A DNA stretch of 64,000 nucleotides from Berberis thunbergii (GCA_003290165.1 QNQO01000797.1:186001-250000); one strand, 5' to 3'. Positions 1-11,424 are shown, counted from the stretch's first letter. Program-made: numbers and translations. The notes: a model not told the origin generated them from the sequence alone.

Positions 1-480
1 TGATTATCCAAGAACCAAAAGAACTACCGAAATCTTCCAAAATCAAGTCTTAAAATCTTTGATATTGAGCCAATTTATGATTTTTTATAAAACCTAGATA
101 ATTTAAGGTTTATACTAGAATCTGTGCGACTATGTTTAAAGTCACATGAAGTATTAAATGGAGCAAAAATTCATTGGTTATCTAAGAAAAAATTCATGAA
201 ATTGTCCAAAGTACGTTATAGTCTTTTAAATTGAGCCGAAACTATGGAAATTTAAAAGCTTTAGAGTAAGGTTTATGCGACTATGGTTCTTTTGATTGAG
301 ATTTTGAAATAGGAGAAGAAAACAAATCTATGGTTATCTAAGAAATGGAAAAAAACGACCAAAATAGTGGTTTTACCCTTTGAAATCGAGCCAAATTTTT
401 TTATTTATAAAAACCAAAAAAATTTAAGGGTATATCCTAGGATTTATGCGACTACGTTTATACTGACATGAGTTAATGAA
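1..480. repeat. Degenerate satellite-like tandem repeat, three units
   Basis: Three diverged units can be aligned. Each holds a TGGTTATCTAAGAA-like block, an AAATTGAGCCRAA-like block, a (T)TTAAGG/AAGGTTTAT block and the anchor GCGACTAYG. The anchor starts at 126, 277 and 448, so the period is about 150-170 bp. The first unit is cut by the window edge. No coding capacity was seen. It may be the edge of a satellite array or a transposon subterminal region. Confidence 0.5.
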
Positions 481-1293
481 AGGCACCGAATGTTTCACAC
501 CACCATAAATATTGTCCCACACCACCTGCTTTATTTCCCACACCACCACTACTCTCCCACACCACCAATATAAACAGACATCCACTCTCTCCCCCATTCA
601 AAAGCAAATTCTTCTCCCTCATTCAAAATCAAATTCATCCATCTCTGCCCTAATCGAATCTTCCCTCTCTACTCCACTCTCTCCAGCGATTCTTCCCTCC
701 CCTTTTCTTACTTCTCCCATTCTCTTACCTGCTTTATTTCCCTTTCTCTTGTTGCTCCACTTCCTCCCCCATTCAATTGCTACACTACCTGCTCCACTTT
801 CTCCAGGTTCGTTTGTGATGTTTGCTTTAGAACGCTTTATACGATCTCTCCAATAGGTAATTTCAAACCTTTGGAACCCTAAATTGAACTCAAATCAAAC
901 CCAAAATTTAATGGGATGCGAGGGTAAGTATTCCCTTTGCATTTTTCTACCAAAAATCGACACCAAAATCGTGGTAACCCTTGCATTGGATAAATTATCA
1001 AATCAACCTGAATGTATGAACATGTAGTATAAAACATGTATATAAACTTTTCTATCCAAAATCGATTTTTCATCACCTAAGGTGATTTGATAATTTTAAT
1101 AAAACTTTTCTTTGACCTCTATCTCCTCAATTTTTGATTTAGTGATCTCAGTGTTATTTCTATACTACATGTTCATACATGCTCCTTGGCTAAAGTTTTT
1201 GTTAAAAATTTGTAGATTTTATTGTATAAATAAATTGACTTGAAGAATTTGTTTTAATATAATTTATTTTTCCCTTTTATTTTAAGGATTATT
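481..1293. other. Pyrimidine-rich stretch upstream of the plant-mobile-domain pseudogene
   Basis: Positions 490-830 are C/T rich with repeated CCCACACCACC motifs, followed by AT-rich sequence. The 114-codon open frame at 512-856 is made of low-complexity Ser/Thr/Pro/Leu and has no family resemblance, so it is not called a gene. The position just upstream of a decayed gene and the CT richness would fit a former promoter and 5' leader. That is inference only. Confidence 0.3.
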
Positions 1294-2524
1294 ATGTGTT
1301 CTATTGGCGTTGGTGATGGTGGTGGGGATGATCAAGGTGATAGAGGTCAAAGACGACCCATGACGGTGTCTCACCGATAGGCGAGAGTAGAAAAGGGCAT
1401 AGAACAGTTGGAAGAACGAAAACTAAAAAGAATGGAAAAAATAGGGAGAAAAAGTGAAGAAGAAAATGAGAGAGGATGAAATTGGGACTCAAAGAAATGT
1501 TGAAGAAGCAGCTAGACTAGTAATTGTATTGCATAGTCAAGCCCAATCAGAACTTGAAGGAGGTGGCATTGGTGTGGGTGTTGGACATGAAGATGAGGAG
1601 TTAGAGAAGGGTGACAATGTGTCTGTGGATGATGAGGAAATAGTGGTAGAAGAGGGCAAAGATGAAGGAAATGGTAGAACACGGTTTAGGGAAGGATTTT
1701 TTCCTATTTTATTTCAATAAGTAAGGATTGTTCCACATTAAAGGATTACCATGGACATATTTCTCATGCCATTTGTGATGGTGAGCAGGTAAGTAAATAT
1801 TTTTAATTGGTTAAATTATATAAACATGTTATATATATATATTTGGAGATTGGATTACTTAATGTATATGTTTATTGTATTTAGAAACGAGGCACATTGC
1901 GATGTCAGCATCAATATAGGAACTTATTAGATTGGAAGTTTAAACATGAGTTGAAAGATTAAAGAGAATGATCTATAATAAAGGTCTATATCCTTTGATT
2001 CATTATTATAAGGATCGTCTTGATAAGGTGACCATTTGTGCTTTCGTGGAGCATTGGCAACCTGAGACCAACACATTTTACCTACCTTTTGGAGAGATGA
2101 CCATCACCTTGGATGGTGTCTAATGTATAACTCATTTACCGATTGTTGGTAAGCCGGTAAGAACGTCGGCGAAGATGAAGACAGGTGAATGTGTTACATT
2201 ATTGGTGAAGGGTTTGGGCATTGAAAAGAAAGAAGCATGTCCAAAAGAATGGAACATTTGTGAAAATGAAGTTTATTCAGGACAATTGTTGTAGAAAAAC
2301 TACGAAAACCGATTCTCTTCAAAAGAAACAACAAATGTGTAAGGATTACTTGTTATTTCTTTTGGGTATGACTATATTTGCCAATAAAACTGGAACAAAG
2401 GTTTGGATTGAATATTTGAAGATGCTTATAAAGGTCGATGATGTTCAAAACTATGCATGGGGCGTAGGGCATTGGCATTCTTGCTTCATCAATTGGGCTA
2501 TGTTAGCAGAGATGGTACGAAACA

Positions 2525-3601
2525 TCATCATCATCATCATCATCAAAGCCCATTCCCGAGATTTTCGGGGTCGGCTACATGAATTTTGGTTCTCCAAGCA
2601 ATGCGATCTTCCCACATTTCCTCACCTAATCCAAGCTCAATGATATCATCATTCACCGTCTTCATCCAAGTTTTCAACGGTCGTCCCCTCCGTCTACACC
2701 CTCCATTAACTTGTCAATCTAAACATTTTCTAATTGGCGCCGTGCTTGGTCTCCTCCACACATGACCAAACCAAGTTAAACGTCTTTCTCTAATTTTTTC
2801 CTCCATGGACGCTACACCTAAGTATCTCCTAATTCTTTCATTTATAATTTTATCCTTACGAGTTTTACCACACATCCACCTTAACATACGCATTTCTGCT
2901 ACTGCCATCCTATGCGTATGTTGTCCCGTAGTAGCCCAACATTCTGAATTGTATAGCATGGCTAGTCGAACAATGGTCAAGACAATATCATCTGCAAATA
3001 ACATGCACCAAGGTACATCTTCTTGCATATGTCTCGTCAACTCATCCATGACCAAAGCAAAGAGATATGGACTTAACGCCGACCCTTGATGTAGTCCTAC
3101 TGTCACTGAAAATTCACTAGACATCCCACCTACTGAGCGAACACTTGTTACAACCCCTTCATACATATCCTTAATGATATCGACATAACATTGAGACACT
3201 TTCTTCCTTTCAAGCACCCACCAAATTAACTCCCTGGGGACCCTATCATATGCTTTCTCCAGATCAATAAAAACCATATGCAAACTCTTACGTGCCTCTC
3301 GATATTTTTCTACAGTTTGCCTAAGCAGGAAGATGGCCTCCGTAGTAGACCTACCTGGCATAAATCCAAATTGATTCTCCGAAATCGTGGTTAAACTCCT
3401 AACTCTTTGTTCTATAACCCTCTCCCAAAGTTTCATCGTATGACTCATAAGCTTTATCCCTCTATAGTTCGAGCAATTCTGGATATCCCCTTTGTTCTTA
3501 TAAATTGGTACTACAATGCTATGCCTCCATGAATCTGGCATTTTTCTAGTTTCCAGAATCCTATTAAAGAGCTTAGTTAGCCATTGAATCCCAACTTCTC
3601 C
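2525..3601 (-). mobile_element. RTE-clade LINE, 5'-truncated and internally deleted, with target duplication
   Basis: A non-LTR retrotransposon on the minus strand. Its 3' end is a (GAT)n tract, seen as (CAT)n at 2525-2547 on the plus strand, as is common for plant RTE elements. The insertion is bounded by an 18-bp direct repeat, CAGAGATGGTACGAAACA at 2507-2524 and CAGAGATTGTACGAAACA at 3602-3619, with one mismatch. Only about 1.08 kb remains, so the 5' end (endonuclease) is missing. The host sequence is the PMD pseudogene on the plus strand. Confidence 0.9.
2714..3601 (-). pseudogene. RTE reverse transcriptase remnant
   Basis: The minus-strand frame reads as the central and C-terminal parts of an RTE reverse transcriptase. 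Landmarks are NYRGIKLMSHTMKLWERVIE, the fingers/palm segment VFIDLEKAYDRVPREL, GLHQGSALSPYLFALVMDEL and the catalytic FADD box (FADDIVL, coded at about 2978-2998). Directly after the FADD box the frame jumps to IVRLAMLYNSECWA, and the usual connecting segment of more than 100 residues is missing: an internal deletion at about 2960-2980. The tail MRMLRWMCGKTRKDKI and RLTWFGHVWRRP is typical of the clade. The frame is otherwise open for about 300 codons, suggesting a fairly recent insertion. Endonuclease is absent, so it cannot move by itself. Confidence 0.88.
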
Positions 3602-4925
3602 CAGAGATTGTACGAAACACATTTCAGGATATTTGCCTCTTTTGGAGGTATGTTTAAAATTTTATATTTTGCTATACCCTTATAATATATAATAATTTAT
3701 TAGATTTATTTATGTTGTTTTCATTTATAGGCATGAATATATGACCACTTTAGACTTTGGGGTAATGCAAGTCTGAAATGAAATGATAGTCTCCCCACCA
3801 TGGCTAAGTGGGAAACCCCACAAATTGTAGTGGTTTTGGACAAAAAAAATCATCATTCTTAGAAAACATCTCGATGACATGTCTCCTGAAGAGGTAAATA
3901 TGCATCATTAAGTTCAAAAACATTTATTGTATGGTGTGTCATATATTAATAAGTTATAATTGTTATAATTCGCAGGTAATTTAAGACCCTTATGTAGAGT
4001 CCGAGCGAAACACTCTCCTTCATAGCATCACATGGTTCACAGGACGTTTGTTATGCTTTGACATAAAAAGCCCTATCACCCCGATAGAGTTATGAGACAA
4101 ATGGGAATGGTACAAGTCATCCCAAATCCCCCAATTCGAGCCAAATTCAAGAATAGAGGTCGACCTGGCAAAAACTATTCCGTGAAGTACGAGGTATTGT
4201 CTTCGTTTGCTGAAACTTGGGAGTATCATCTCGTGTCAACTAACCACCAATGTGCACCCGTGAAACTCCCATGGGATTGCAATGAGGATTACTTGGAGTG
4301 GTTTCACGTCATTAGTCATCATTTCATACAACCACCGAGCAAGAGGAGAACTCATCCCCTAAGAAGACAAATGTGTTTTTCGAACAAAAGGGTAATTATA
4401 AACATTTTACACTTATGGAAGAACTAAAATTTTACATGGTTTGTACTCGCATCAAATGTTTCCCTGTAGAATATTTCGGTTGCTCAGGCTCTTAAGATGC
4501 TCAACGCCTTTATTGATAAACGAGGAATGTTGGCAGGGTTCTGTTATTCTTATGAAAAAAATAGAGTACGATATTTGCTAGAAGAAATGTATATGCCCAT
4601 TACCTTGGAACAAAAGGAAGAAGAGTCCGTCGAATGCAAATCAAGGCATAAACAAATATAGGAATGTTTGGTGGCTAAGTGAGCGTAGAAATTGGTGGTT
4701 ATTGATACTTCACATTTTCTGGATTTTCATGTCATTTTGAGATATTCAAATAGAGCAATATTCAAACTTTACTATGAACAAGTTTAATGTAGTAATGAGT
4801 GCTTCTTTGAATATCAAATTGGATTAGTTATGATAATTGAGTTTTTGTTTTTTCACATTCATCATTGCATTGTGCCCTGATATATGTGTCCACAACAATC
4901 TGAAAATTTAAAACAAATGTAAGTT

Positions 4926-5560
4926 CTTCAGAAACTGAGAGCAATCTGAATTTATTTTTTCCAAAATGTAAATTCTTCATAATTGTTTTTTGCAAAAATT
5001 TTACTGTTTTCCTAGAACGATGCGTGGATCTACCTTTCCCTCATATTGATCCAGGTGAGGGTTTGGCAAAACCTCGCATTGTTCTAGGCGAACAGTAAAT
5101 TTTTGCAAAAACATATATTGGATAGAGCCTTGAAAAAATTATTATCACATTGGTCTAGGCGAGGGTTTGCCTTACCCTCGCCTAGAACAATGCGAGTACC
5201 CTCGCCTAGAACAATGCAATGCTGAGGGTTATCCTCGCATTATTCTAGGCGAGGGTAAGGCAAACTCTCACCAGGACCAATGCGATGGCGTGACTTATCC
5301 TCGCATTGTTCTAGGCGAGGGTAAGGCAAATCCTTGCCTGAACCAATGCGACTGAGTTTTTTTCAAGGCTTTGTCCAGTAATTTTTTTTGAATTTTTTTT
5401 ACTGTTCGCCTAGAACAATGCGAGTTTTTGCCAAACCATCGCCTGGATCAATGCGAGGGTATGGCAGATCCTCGAATTGATCCAGGTGAGGGTGACAATT
5501 CCAGTAAGTAAATTTCTAATTTATTTTTTTTTGTCTAGATTGCTCTCTGAACCATTCCAG
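4926..5560. repeat. Foldback-like cluster of CCTCGC...GCGAGG palindromic repeats
   Basis: Between 5010 and 5510 a motif of the type CTCGCCTAGAACAATGCGAG recurs at least eight times in both orientations, several copies forming CCTCGCATTGTTCTAGGCGAGG-like near-palindromes. The cluster is framed by short inverted repeats: GAGAGCAATCT near 4938 and AGATTGCTCTC near 5537. A TTACTGTTYKCCTAGAACRATGCG block occurs near both sides in direct orientation. This looks like the subterminal repeat region of a small non-autonomous DNA transposon. No clear target duplication was found. Confidence 0.5.
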
Positions 5561-5835
5561 TTTTTGAATAATTTTGAAATGTTGAAGCTCTCTGAAATTT
5601 TTCTAAAAAAGTTGAACACAAGCAAATCTATATACAGACAACACTAAAACAAGTCATCCGTAAATACAAAATTAAGTCAATATTATATATTTATATTAAC
5701 ATTAAATGAACCGTACAAGTCATCCTTAAACACAAAAATGACGACTTTTCTAACAAAAGGATGCTTCCCATGTCACCAAAAAATTAAATTTTCCATTTAC
5801 ATTTTTTCATCCCAATATTTACATGCAAAAAACAA

Positions 5836-6420
5836 TATGTGCGTCAATCGAATATGGTTACGACCTTGTTCAACTTTTTGACATTCTTCTCATTGAACTT
5901 CTTCACCATCATGTCATCAATCCCGAGTTGGGCATCGAATGAACTCTGCCATGAGATTGCTTCAGGAAATATGCGAGAGGGCCAAGTTGGTATTGTCAGA
6001 GGCAATGGTTGTTTGGGTTGCATATGAAGCAAGACATAGTGACTACTCTGTGCAAGGTGTGCCATAAAACATATTGGTTTGTCATGAAACTGTGATGGCG
6101 GGTAAAGATATGGAAAACATGTAGTGATTTGGTTCCCGTAACAAACAAAGACACACTAGTAACGGTTCACTGCGAGCTCTAACATATCTGGGTCCATCAA
6201 CCAAATTTTCTTTTCTATCCGCACATGGCCTTTTGAAATTAGCAAAGCATCCTTGACAACATTGACCCTGACTCATGCCACATTCCAACCAACAACTCTT
6301 AATTAGTTTCAAGCTCCATTAGTAGGTATTTTCATACCTGCATCCAATCACTTTCAATATCGTAATGTAGGAATTTGGCGATGCATCGAAATCACAATTT
6401 CCATCGCCTAGAACGTTTTC
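5836..6420 (-). pseudogene. OTU-like cysteine protease domain pseudogene
   Basis: On the minus strand an OTU-type domain can be followed. It begins with the catalytic-loop motif LGDGNC (about 6390-6410), in which D and C would be the active-site residues. After a frameshift it continues with IAKFLHYDIESDWMQV and LMELETN. The C-terminal part has the histidine motif SHYVLLHMQPKQPLPL (about 5990-6045). In-frame stops at about 6320 and 6235 and frame changes show that it is dead. OTU domains of this style are often carried by plant MULE or CACTA elements; here it lies downstream of a TNP2 remnant on the same strand. Identification is by motif only. Confidence 0.65.
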
Positions 6421-6439
6421 AGTGTTATTAATATAATCC

Positions 6440-6630
6440 CCAGGGGAGGCTCTCTGACACGTTTTTAGGAGAGAGAAAGGGGATCTAGGGGATCTTGATT
6501 TCTTGAGAAGATCTTGAGGAGATCTAGATCTTGAGTTCTTGAAAAGAATCCTTCATTAACAAGCCTTGAAGAACACCACTCCATGGAGTTTGATTTGGAA
6601 AATCCTCTATTAATGAAGAGCCTCCCCTGG
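6440..6630. repeat. Inverted repeat with 14-bp arms
   Basis: CCAGGGGAGGCTCT at 6440-6453 is perfectly complementary to AGAGCCTCCCCTGG at 6617-6630, leaving a 163-bp loop rich in GATCT/CTTGA repeats. It lies between the OTU-like pseudogene and the hAT-like insertion and interrupts the region upstream of the OTU motif. It may be a small MITE, but no target duplication was identified. Confidence 0.5.
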
Positions 6631-6688
6631 CACTAGGGGCCTGACTCTCTAAAACTTTTCATAATTTTTAGTTGATAATAGTAGTTAT

Positions 6689-7603
6689 CAAGGGCGAAGC
6701 AAATTTTTTTTTTTTAAACCTGAGCTAATAGCAAATAAAAAATACAACTATAAAAAATATATTGCATATACCAAATTGAATCCAGTGTAGTCCACTTTTA
6801 AGTCAAAATAAGGTCACAATATCGATAATATTAGCAAGGGCAAATGAGCCTAATAACTAGAATATATAAATAAAATCACAAAATAATTAGGATAGGTATC
6901 GAGTTGAAGCTTAAAAATATGAAATTTGCAAAAATAATAAGATCTTAATACAATTTCATAGAAAATAATGGTTTATGTGAGTCTCAAATTTTGTATGAAT
7001 TGGCTAATGGTATATATTTTCATTGATTTATATATTTAATATTTTAGATATTAATTTCAAATTTTTTTGAGGTTTTATACACTTGTGAACAAACATTTTC
7101 ATTTTTTAATGTATGTTTAATTACGTATAAATTTGCATTGAAAACAAATACGCAGGGGTATGTCACAATGACTGAAATAGTAATTGTCAATAGCCATAAA
7201 AAATCATACACTCCAAGAGGACCGAAAATAAGTTTAAACCAAACAATTTTTTATGTTTGCAATTATTAATAAAATGCATTGAAAATAATTTAAAAAAAAT
7301 CATATGCTCCAAGAGGACCGAAAATAAGTTTTTTATTAAACTAAAAGATTTTTTATGTTTGCAATTATTAATAAATTGCATTGAAAAAAATAGGTAGTAA
7401 AGAGTATCGAACTCGAGTCTTTCACTAAAAATTGTAAACTTCCAACCACTGCACCAATAAAAACATATAAAATGGTTGAATGAATAATAATTGTATTGCA
7501 TTAACCATTATATAATTGACTTTTTTGTAATGCTAAATATTTTGAAAATTGTAGGGGGGCAGCTGCCCCCCCCCCCCCTCGCCCCTTAGTAGATCCGCTC
7601 CTG
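6689..7603. mobile_element. Non-autonomous hAT-like element (915 bp)
   Basis: The left end reads CAAGGGCGAAGC and the right end GATCCGCTCCTG, whose complement is CAGGAGCGGATC. Both are variants of the CAGGGGCGGA-type terminal repeat common in plant hAT elements. The 8-bp flanks GTAGTTAT (6681-6688) and GTTGGTAT (7604-7611) agree at 6 of 8 positions and are a plausible decayed target duplication. The right subterminal region has a poly-C tract (7565-7578). There is no transposase. The element interrupts the minus-strand TNP2 pseudogene. Confidence 0.6.
7197..7390. repeat. Tandem duplication, period 96 bp
   Basis: Two adjacent copies share CTCCAAGAGGACCGAAAATA (starting at 7211 and 7307) and TTTTTTATGTTTGCAATTAT. 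They lie inside the hAT-like element. Confidence 0.8.
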
Positions 7604-7611
7604 GTTGGTAT

Positions 7612-8850
7612 ACTTATCAAAGGTATGCACACCATTTTCTCATAAGTCTTTTAACTCATCAACCAACGACTACAAATGAATATCAATGTCCTTTCCGGGA
7701 TGATCTGGAATTAATAGAGTCATCATTGTAAATTCTTTTTTCATACTCATCCAAAAAGGCAAGTTATAAGGAACAACAATGACAGGACAAATGTTGTGAG
7801 TTGAGCCCAAATTCCCAAACGAATTAAATCCATAGTTGTATGCCCCAATATGACATTGCGCGAGTCTTCTGCAAAATTGGGATACATATTATCAAATGTT
7901 TTTCAAGCCTCTCCATCAGCAAGATGTCTCAAAAAATCATCATCAACCCTTCCTTCCTTGTGCAATCCCGCGTGAATCGTAGTGTGCATCGACATGTACA
8001 ATCGCTGCAATCTGGGCTTTAGTGGAAGATAATGCATAACCTTTTGTGAAAATTTCTTCGTTCTATTACCAGAATTAGACTTATATCTTGGCTCATTGCA
8101 CACAGGGCATGAATTCATCCCTTTAGTTTCCTTATAAAATAGTGCACAATTGTATTTACAAGCATGAACCTTTTGACACCCCAAACCAAGACCATTCAAC
8201 ACTTTCTACGTGTTACGGTGATCATCAGGCAAAACATTTTCCTTCAGAAGCATCCACTTCATTATCCCCATTAAATGATAAAAACATTTATTCATGGTTC
8301 ACTTTGCAATGCATCAACTCCACAATGGCAGTAAGTAGGGAAAACTTTGTGCAACCCAGGTATGATGCTTGCTGGGCTTGTTTCAACAGTCTTTCATAAT
8401 TCTCTAACTCTCCACTTTGCAGCATGTTGGGAGGTACGGTATCTCTTACGATATCATCAACATCTTCGTTCCTCAATGCGTATGGATACACGTCATTTAT
8501 TATAACCATAACTTGGTCATTATCATTCATGGTCGTTTCATCAATGTGCTGCACAAGTGGTTGGGAATGCGATTAAGTCGAACCAAATTCCCATTGTTCC
8601 CCATGAAAAATCCACTTAATATAATTCTAAATCATCGCATACCTCGCCAAATGATATTTAACCGTATTGAATGTTTGCCACAAACAATTGTTACAACATT
8701 GGCACGAACACTTGATATGATTTGTCGTACTAGTGAAATGTGTCCTTGCAAACTCAACAAAGCTTTCGATCCCATTTAGATATTCATCACAACATTTGTC
8801 CTGATATTGTATCCACTATCTTTTCATTGTGTTTGTTTTCAATTTATAAA
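7612..8850 (-). pseudogene. CACTA (En/Spm) TNP2-like transposase, N-terminal part, pseudogene
   Basis: Reading the minus strand from about 8850: a transposase-associated zinc-binding domain (NGIESFVEFARTHF, then IKCSCQCCNNCLWQTFNTV and NYIKWIF); the linker NYERLLKQAQQASYLGCTKF (about 8355-8415); the TNP2 segment FYKETKGMNSCPVCNEPRYK with its CPVC pair (about 8080-8130); HYLPLKPRLQRLYMS (about 7985-8035); then HLADGEA near 7905. After a gap, LVDELKDL (about 7640-7665) matches the start of the TNP2 catalytic core. The rest of the DDE core is missing because the hAT-like element and other sequence follow. Stops and frameshifts are present, for example the stop in YAMI*NYIKW. Dead remnant of a family different from elements A-C. 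Confidence 0.82.
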
Positions 8851-9560
8851 TAAAACATGAGAATTCAAGTGAGTTAACAACACTAATGCGATTAGGTTTC
8901 GATGTGGGAAATTTTTTGCAACATCTCATTACACTTCAAGTGGATGATGTCGATATTATTAATTAATAGATATCTAGTATGCACTCAAAAAATAGTGTGA
9001 GACGCTTCTGAAAATCCCACAGTCGCAACATAAATTCAAGAAAATTGAAAAACAAATTTAAAAATTAAATTTGTAGTAATTTATTTACTGTTCTCCGTGA
9101 GAGAGAGACGTCTGGAGGTAGTGGCCAGTGATGCGGAGAGCGGGATGGACGAAGCTTAATTAAAGGTTGAAGATTTGAAGTATATAGTGAGAGAGATCGA
9201 TCGAGCAGAGAAAAAGAATGAAACGAGAGGAGGAAAATAATGAAAAACGCAGATCTGATTGTTTTGTTTCGTGAAGAAGATAACCAAGTCAGATCCTGTG
9301 CGACGAAATTTTTCGTCACCCTAGGATGTTTAAGTTGGTCGCTCAAAGTAATCGACTGAAAATATTAATGTCATTTTATAGCGACGAAAGTGATCGTTTT
9401 AGGCGACGACATTGTCGTTCATAATTTATGTGGCAAAGGTTTCAATTTTGTCGCTTCAGATATTTTTAAGCAATGAAATAGTGCATCGCTTTAGCTTGTT
9501 AACTATTCTTTGTAAATGCGTGACGATAGTAAATACATCATCACGCGAAGTTCATTTTGA
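8851..9560 (-). mobile_element. Probable 5' region and subterminal repeats of the TNP2-bearing CACTA element
   Basis: Upstream of the TNP2 reading frame lie a GA-rich stretch (9095-9250) that would suit a 5' leader, then repeated GCGACGA / TCGTCGC-type motifs in both orientations (9300-9540: CGACGAAATTTTTCGTC, TAGCGACGAAAGTGATCG, GGCGACGACATTGTCG, TTGTCGCTTC). Such arrays are typical subterminal transposase-binding regions of CACTA elements. The terminal CACTA sequence was not found; the element appears cut off where gypsy-like sequence begins near 9560. The 93-codon open frame on this strand has no recognisable domain. Confidence 0.5.
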
Positions 9561-11040
9561 GATACAAAAAGGCTGCATTGACCTAGTTCCACATATTAGT
9601 GGGAAGCCAAAAAATTGGAAAGGGGCCACACTATCTGCTTAGTCTCAAGCAGAAACAGGGTGAGACCTCAGAGAATACATCACTTATTTCAACGACGAGC
9701 TAACCCTAATTGACGGTTGCAGCGCCAACACATTGGTGATTGCCTTCACTTCTGGCCTTCGAGGAGGTCAATTCTATAACTTCCTCAGCCTGAAACCTTT
9801 GAGAGATATGGTGGATTTGCTTAAAAGTGCACAGAAGTATATCTGGAGGAGATGCTGGCCACCAAAAAGGAGAAGAAAATGAGGCCAAGTAGGCCCCCGA
9901 GCTCCAAAACAGGGGGAAAAATATGCGAGAATATGAGGACATGTCCAATAGGAGAAAGAATGACAACGAGACCGGGTCCAACAAGGGCAAACTTGAAAGA
10001 GCCACTAACTATGTCGGCGCAAGGTTCCCTAAGTACGCCCCACTCTACTCCAGCTTGGCCAAAATCCTTTTTGCCATGACAAATTGGGAGGACATCAAGT
10101 GGTCCCCCAAAAATCAAAATCGATCCTTCAATGCGTGATAAGGGTAAATATTGTGCCTATCACAAGGATCACGACACCACATCACCAGGACTGCCAAAGT
10201 CTCAAGAATGAGATCGATTACTGGGTTCGAAAGGGAAGACTCAGTGGTTTGTAAATTCTGATGAGAAACTACCCCAAGAGAAATAAGAGGTGACCCCTGG
10301 GGCTGAAGAAGAGTTGTAGCCGTCATTTAGGTCATGCACGATAAACACAACGAACCATGAAAATCTAACCGATCAAGAAAACTGGTAATTATGGAGTTGC
10401 GAATAGGTCCCCACAGTGGAGATCGCTCAGTCCAACACGTTTGGGTGGAACACCCAACCTTGGACCTGACATTCACCGAACAGGACATGCAAGGGGTCTA
10501 CTTCTCGCACAACGACGCCCTGTTCATCATGATTGCCATATCAAAATGGGACTTCAAAAGGTCGTTGGTGGACACCAGAAGCTCAGCCAACATCCTGTTC
10601 CTGGAAACATTCCGTTAGATGCGACTGAGAGAATAAGAACTGAAGTCGGACAACAAGGTGATGGTTGGTATCAGTGACACTTATAGTTATTCCGTCGGGA
10701 GCATCAACCTACATGTAGGAGCAGAGGAACCAATAAAATTCCTCATACAATAAAAGCAACTTGTCATGTGGATGCCCCCTTCGCATACAATATTATTCTA
10801 GGAAGGTCTTGGCTCTACCTGATAGGGGCAATGGTCTCCACACGACATGAGTGCCTCAAATACCCTGTCAATGGAGAGACATGGACTATCAAGGGAGACT
10901 AGTCTTCCATCAAAGATTGCAATTATGCGGCGATGAAGCTGTCGGGTAAGTAACAACGATCAACTCAAATCCCCTAGAAAAAAATGGACAAACAAGCCCA
11001 GGACTTACTGGTAAAGAGTAGCGAGGGTGGTATGTAGCAC
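9560..11040 (+). pseudogene. Ty3/gypsy gag-protease remnant
   Basis: Frames on the plus strand match the gag-protease of the Ty3/gypsy family found again at 31250-33650 and 41442-43660. Seen are LREYITYFNDELTLIDGCSA (about 9670-9729), AFTSGLRGGQFYNFL (about 9743-9787), the spacer LKNEIDYWVRKGRL (about 10204-10245) and an aspartic-protease-like segment AISKWDFKRSLVDTRSSANI (about 10536-10595). The usual D-T/S-G triad of the protease is D-T-R here. Many stops and frameshifts are present. No LTR, RT or integrase was found around it. Confidence 0.75.
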
Positions 11041-11424
11041 ATTTTGAAGTAGGTCAACAAAGTTAATCTCCCTCCCCTTGATTGCATATGTGACTAGTTT
11101 ACTTTCATCCTAGTTGAAGCAATTGTGACGACTAGAACAGTGCAAGCTTTTCATGTTTATTTGCATTAGAGTAGATAGTAGTTGAAAATAAATAATAAAA
11201 GTATTGGAGAAACTAATATCTACCTTTTTTCTTAGCTGAAGTTTAGTTTGATGAAGTTGTTTTAGTTTGTAGTTTCATTTGAAGAAACAGGGCCACTGGT
11301 TGCTTTTGCTAATTATGCATGCCCAAGGTTTATATGCTTCTCACTTTTCATTTGGCTAGGCTAGCATTCTTGTTTTCTCCTTGTGCTTTCATTTGGAATA
11401 TCCAAGAACTTTTTATATAACATC
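11041..11424. other. Unassigned AT-rich stretch
   Basis: No coding similarity, repeat end or RNA gene was recognised between the gypsy remnant and the first MITE. Confidence 0.4.

Larger units (their letters stand above)
1294..4668 (+). pseudogene. Plant mobile domain (PMD, aminotransferase-like / MAIN-like) pseudogene
   Basis: A decayed gene of the plant mobile domain family, which occurs both in transposons and in domesticated MAIN/MAIL proteins. Visible pieces in order: an acidic, charged N-terminus (1294-1720); LRCHQHYRNLLDWKFKHEL (about 1890-1960); VEHWQPETNTFYLPFGEMT (about 2045-2105); and, after the LINE insertion, HLDDMSPEEV (about 3870-3895), a tract resembling the ...RQFGYVQTIP region (about 4070-4150) and DYLEWFHVISHHF (about 4287-4326). 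The last exon, about 4472-4660, encodes AQALKMLNAFIDK. Plausible introns remain at 3647-3729, 3896-3975 and 4389-4471. Several in-frame stops and frameshifts interrupt it, so it is not functional. The RTE LINE at 2525-3601 sits in one exon. The identity rests on remembered family patterns. Confidence 0.75.

Noticed and set aside
512..856. 114-codon open frame
   Set aside because: Low-complexity Ser/Thr/Pro/Leu from a C/T-rich tract; no family resemblance.
2805..3089. Plus-strand open frame across the RTE element
   Set aside because: Shadow of the minus-strand reverse transcriptase.
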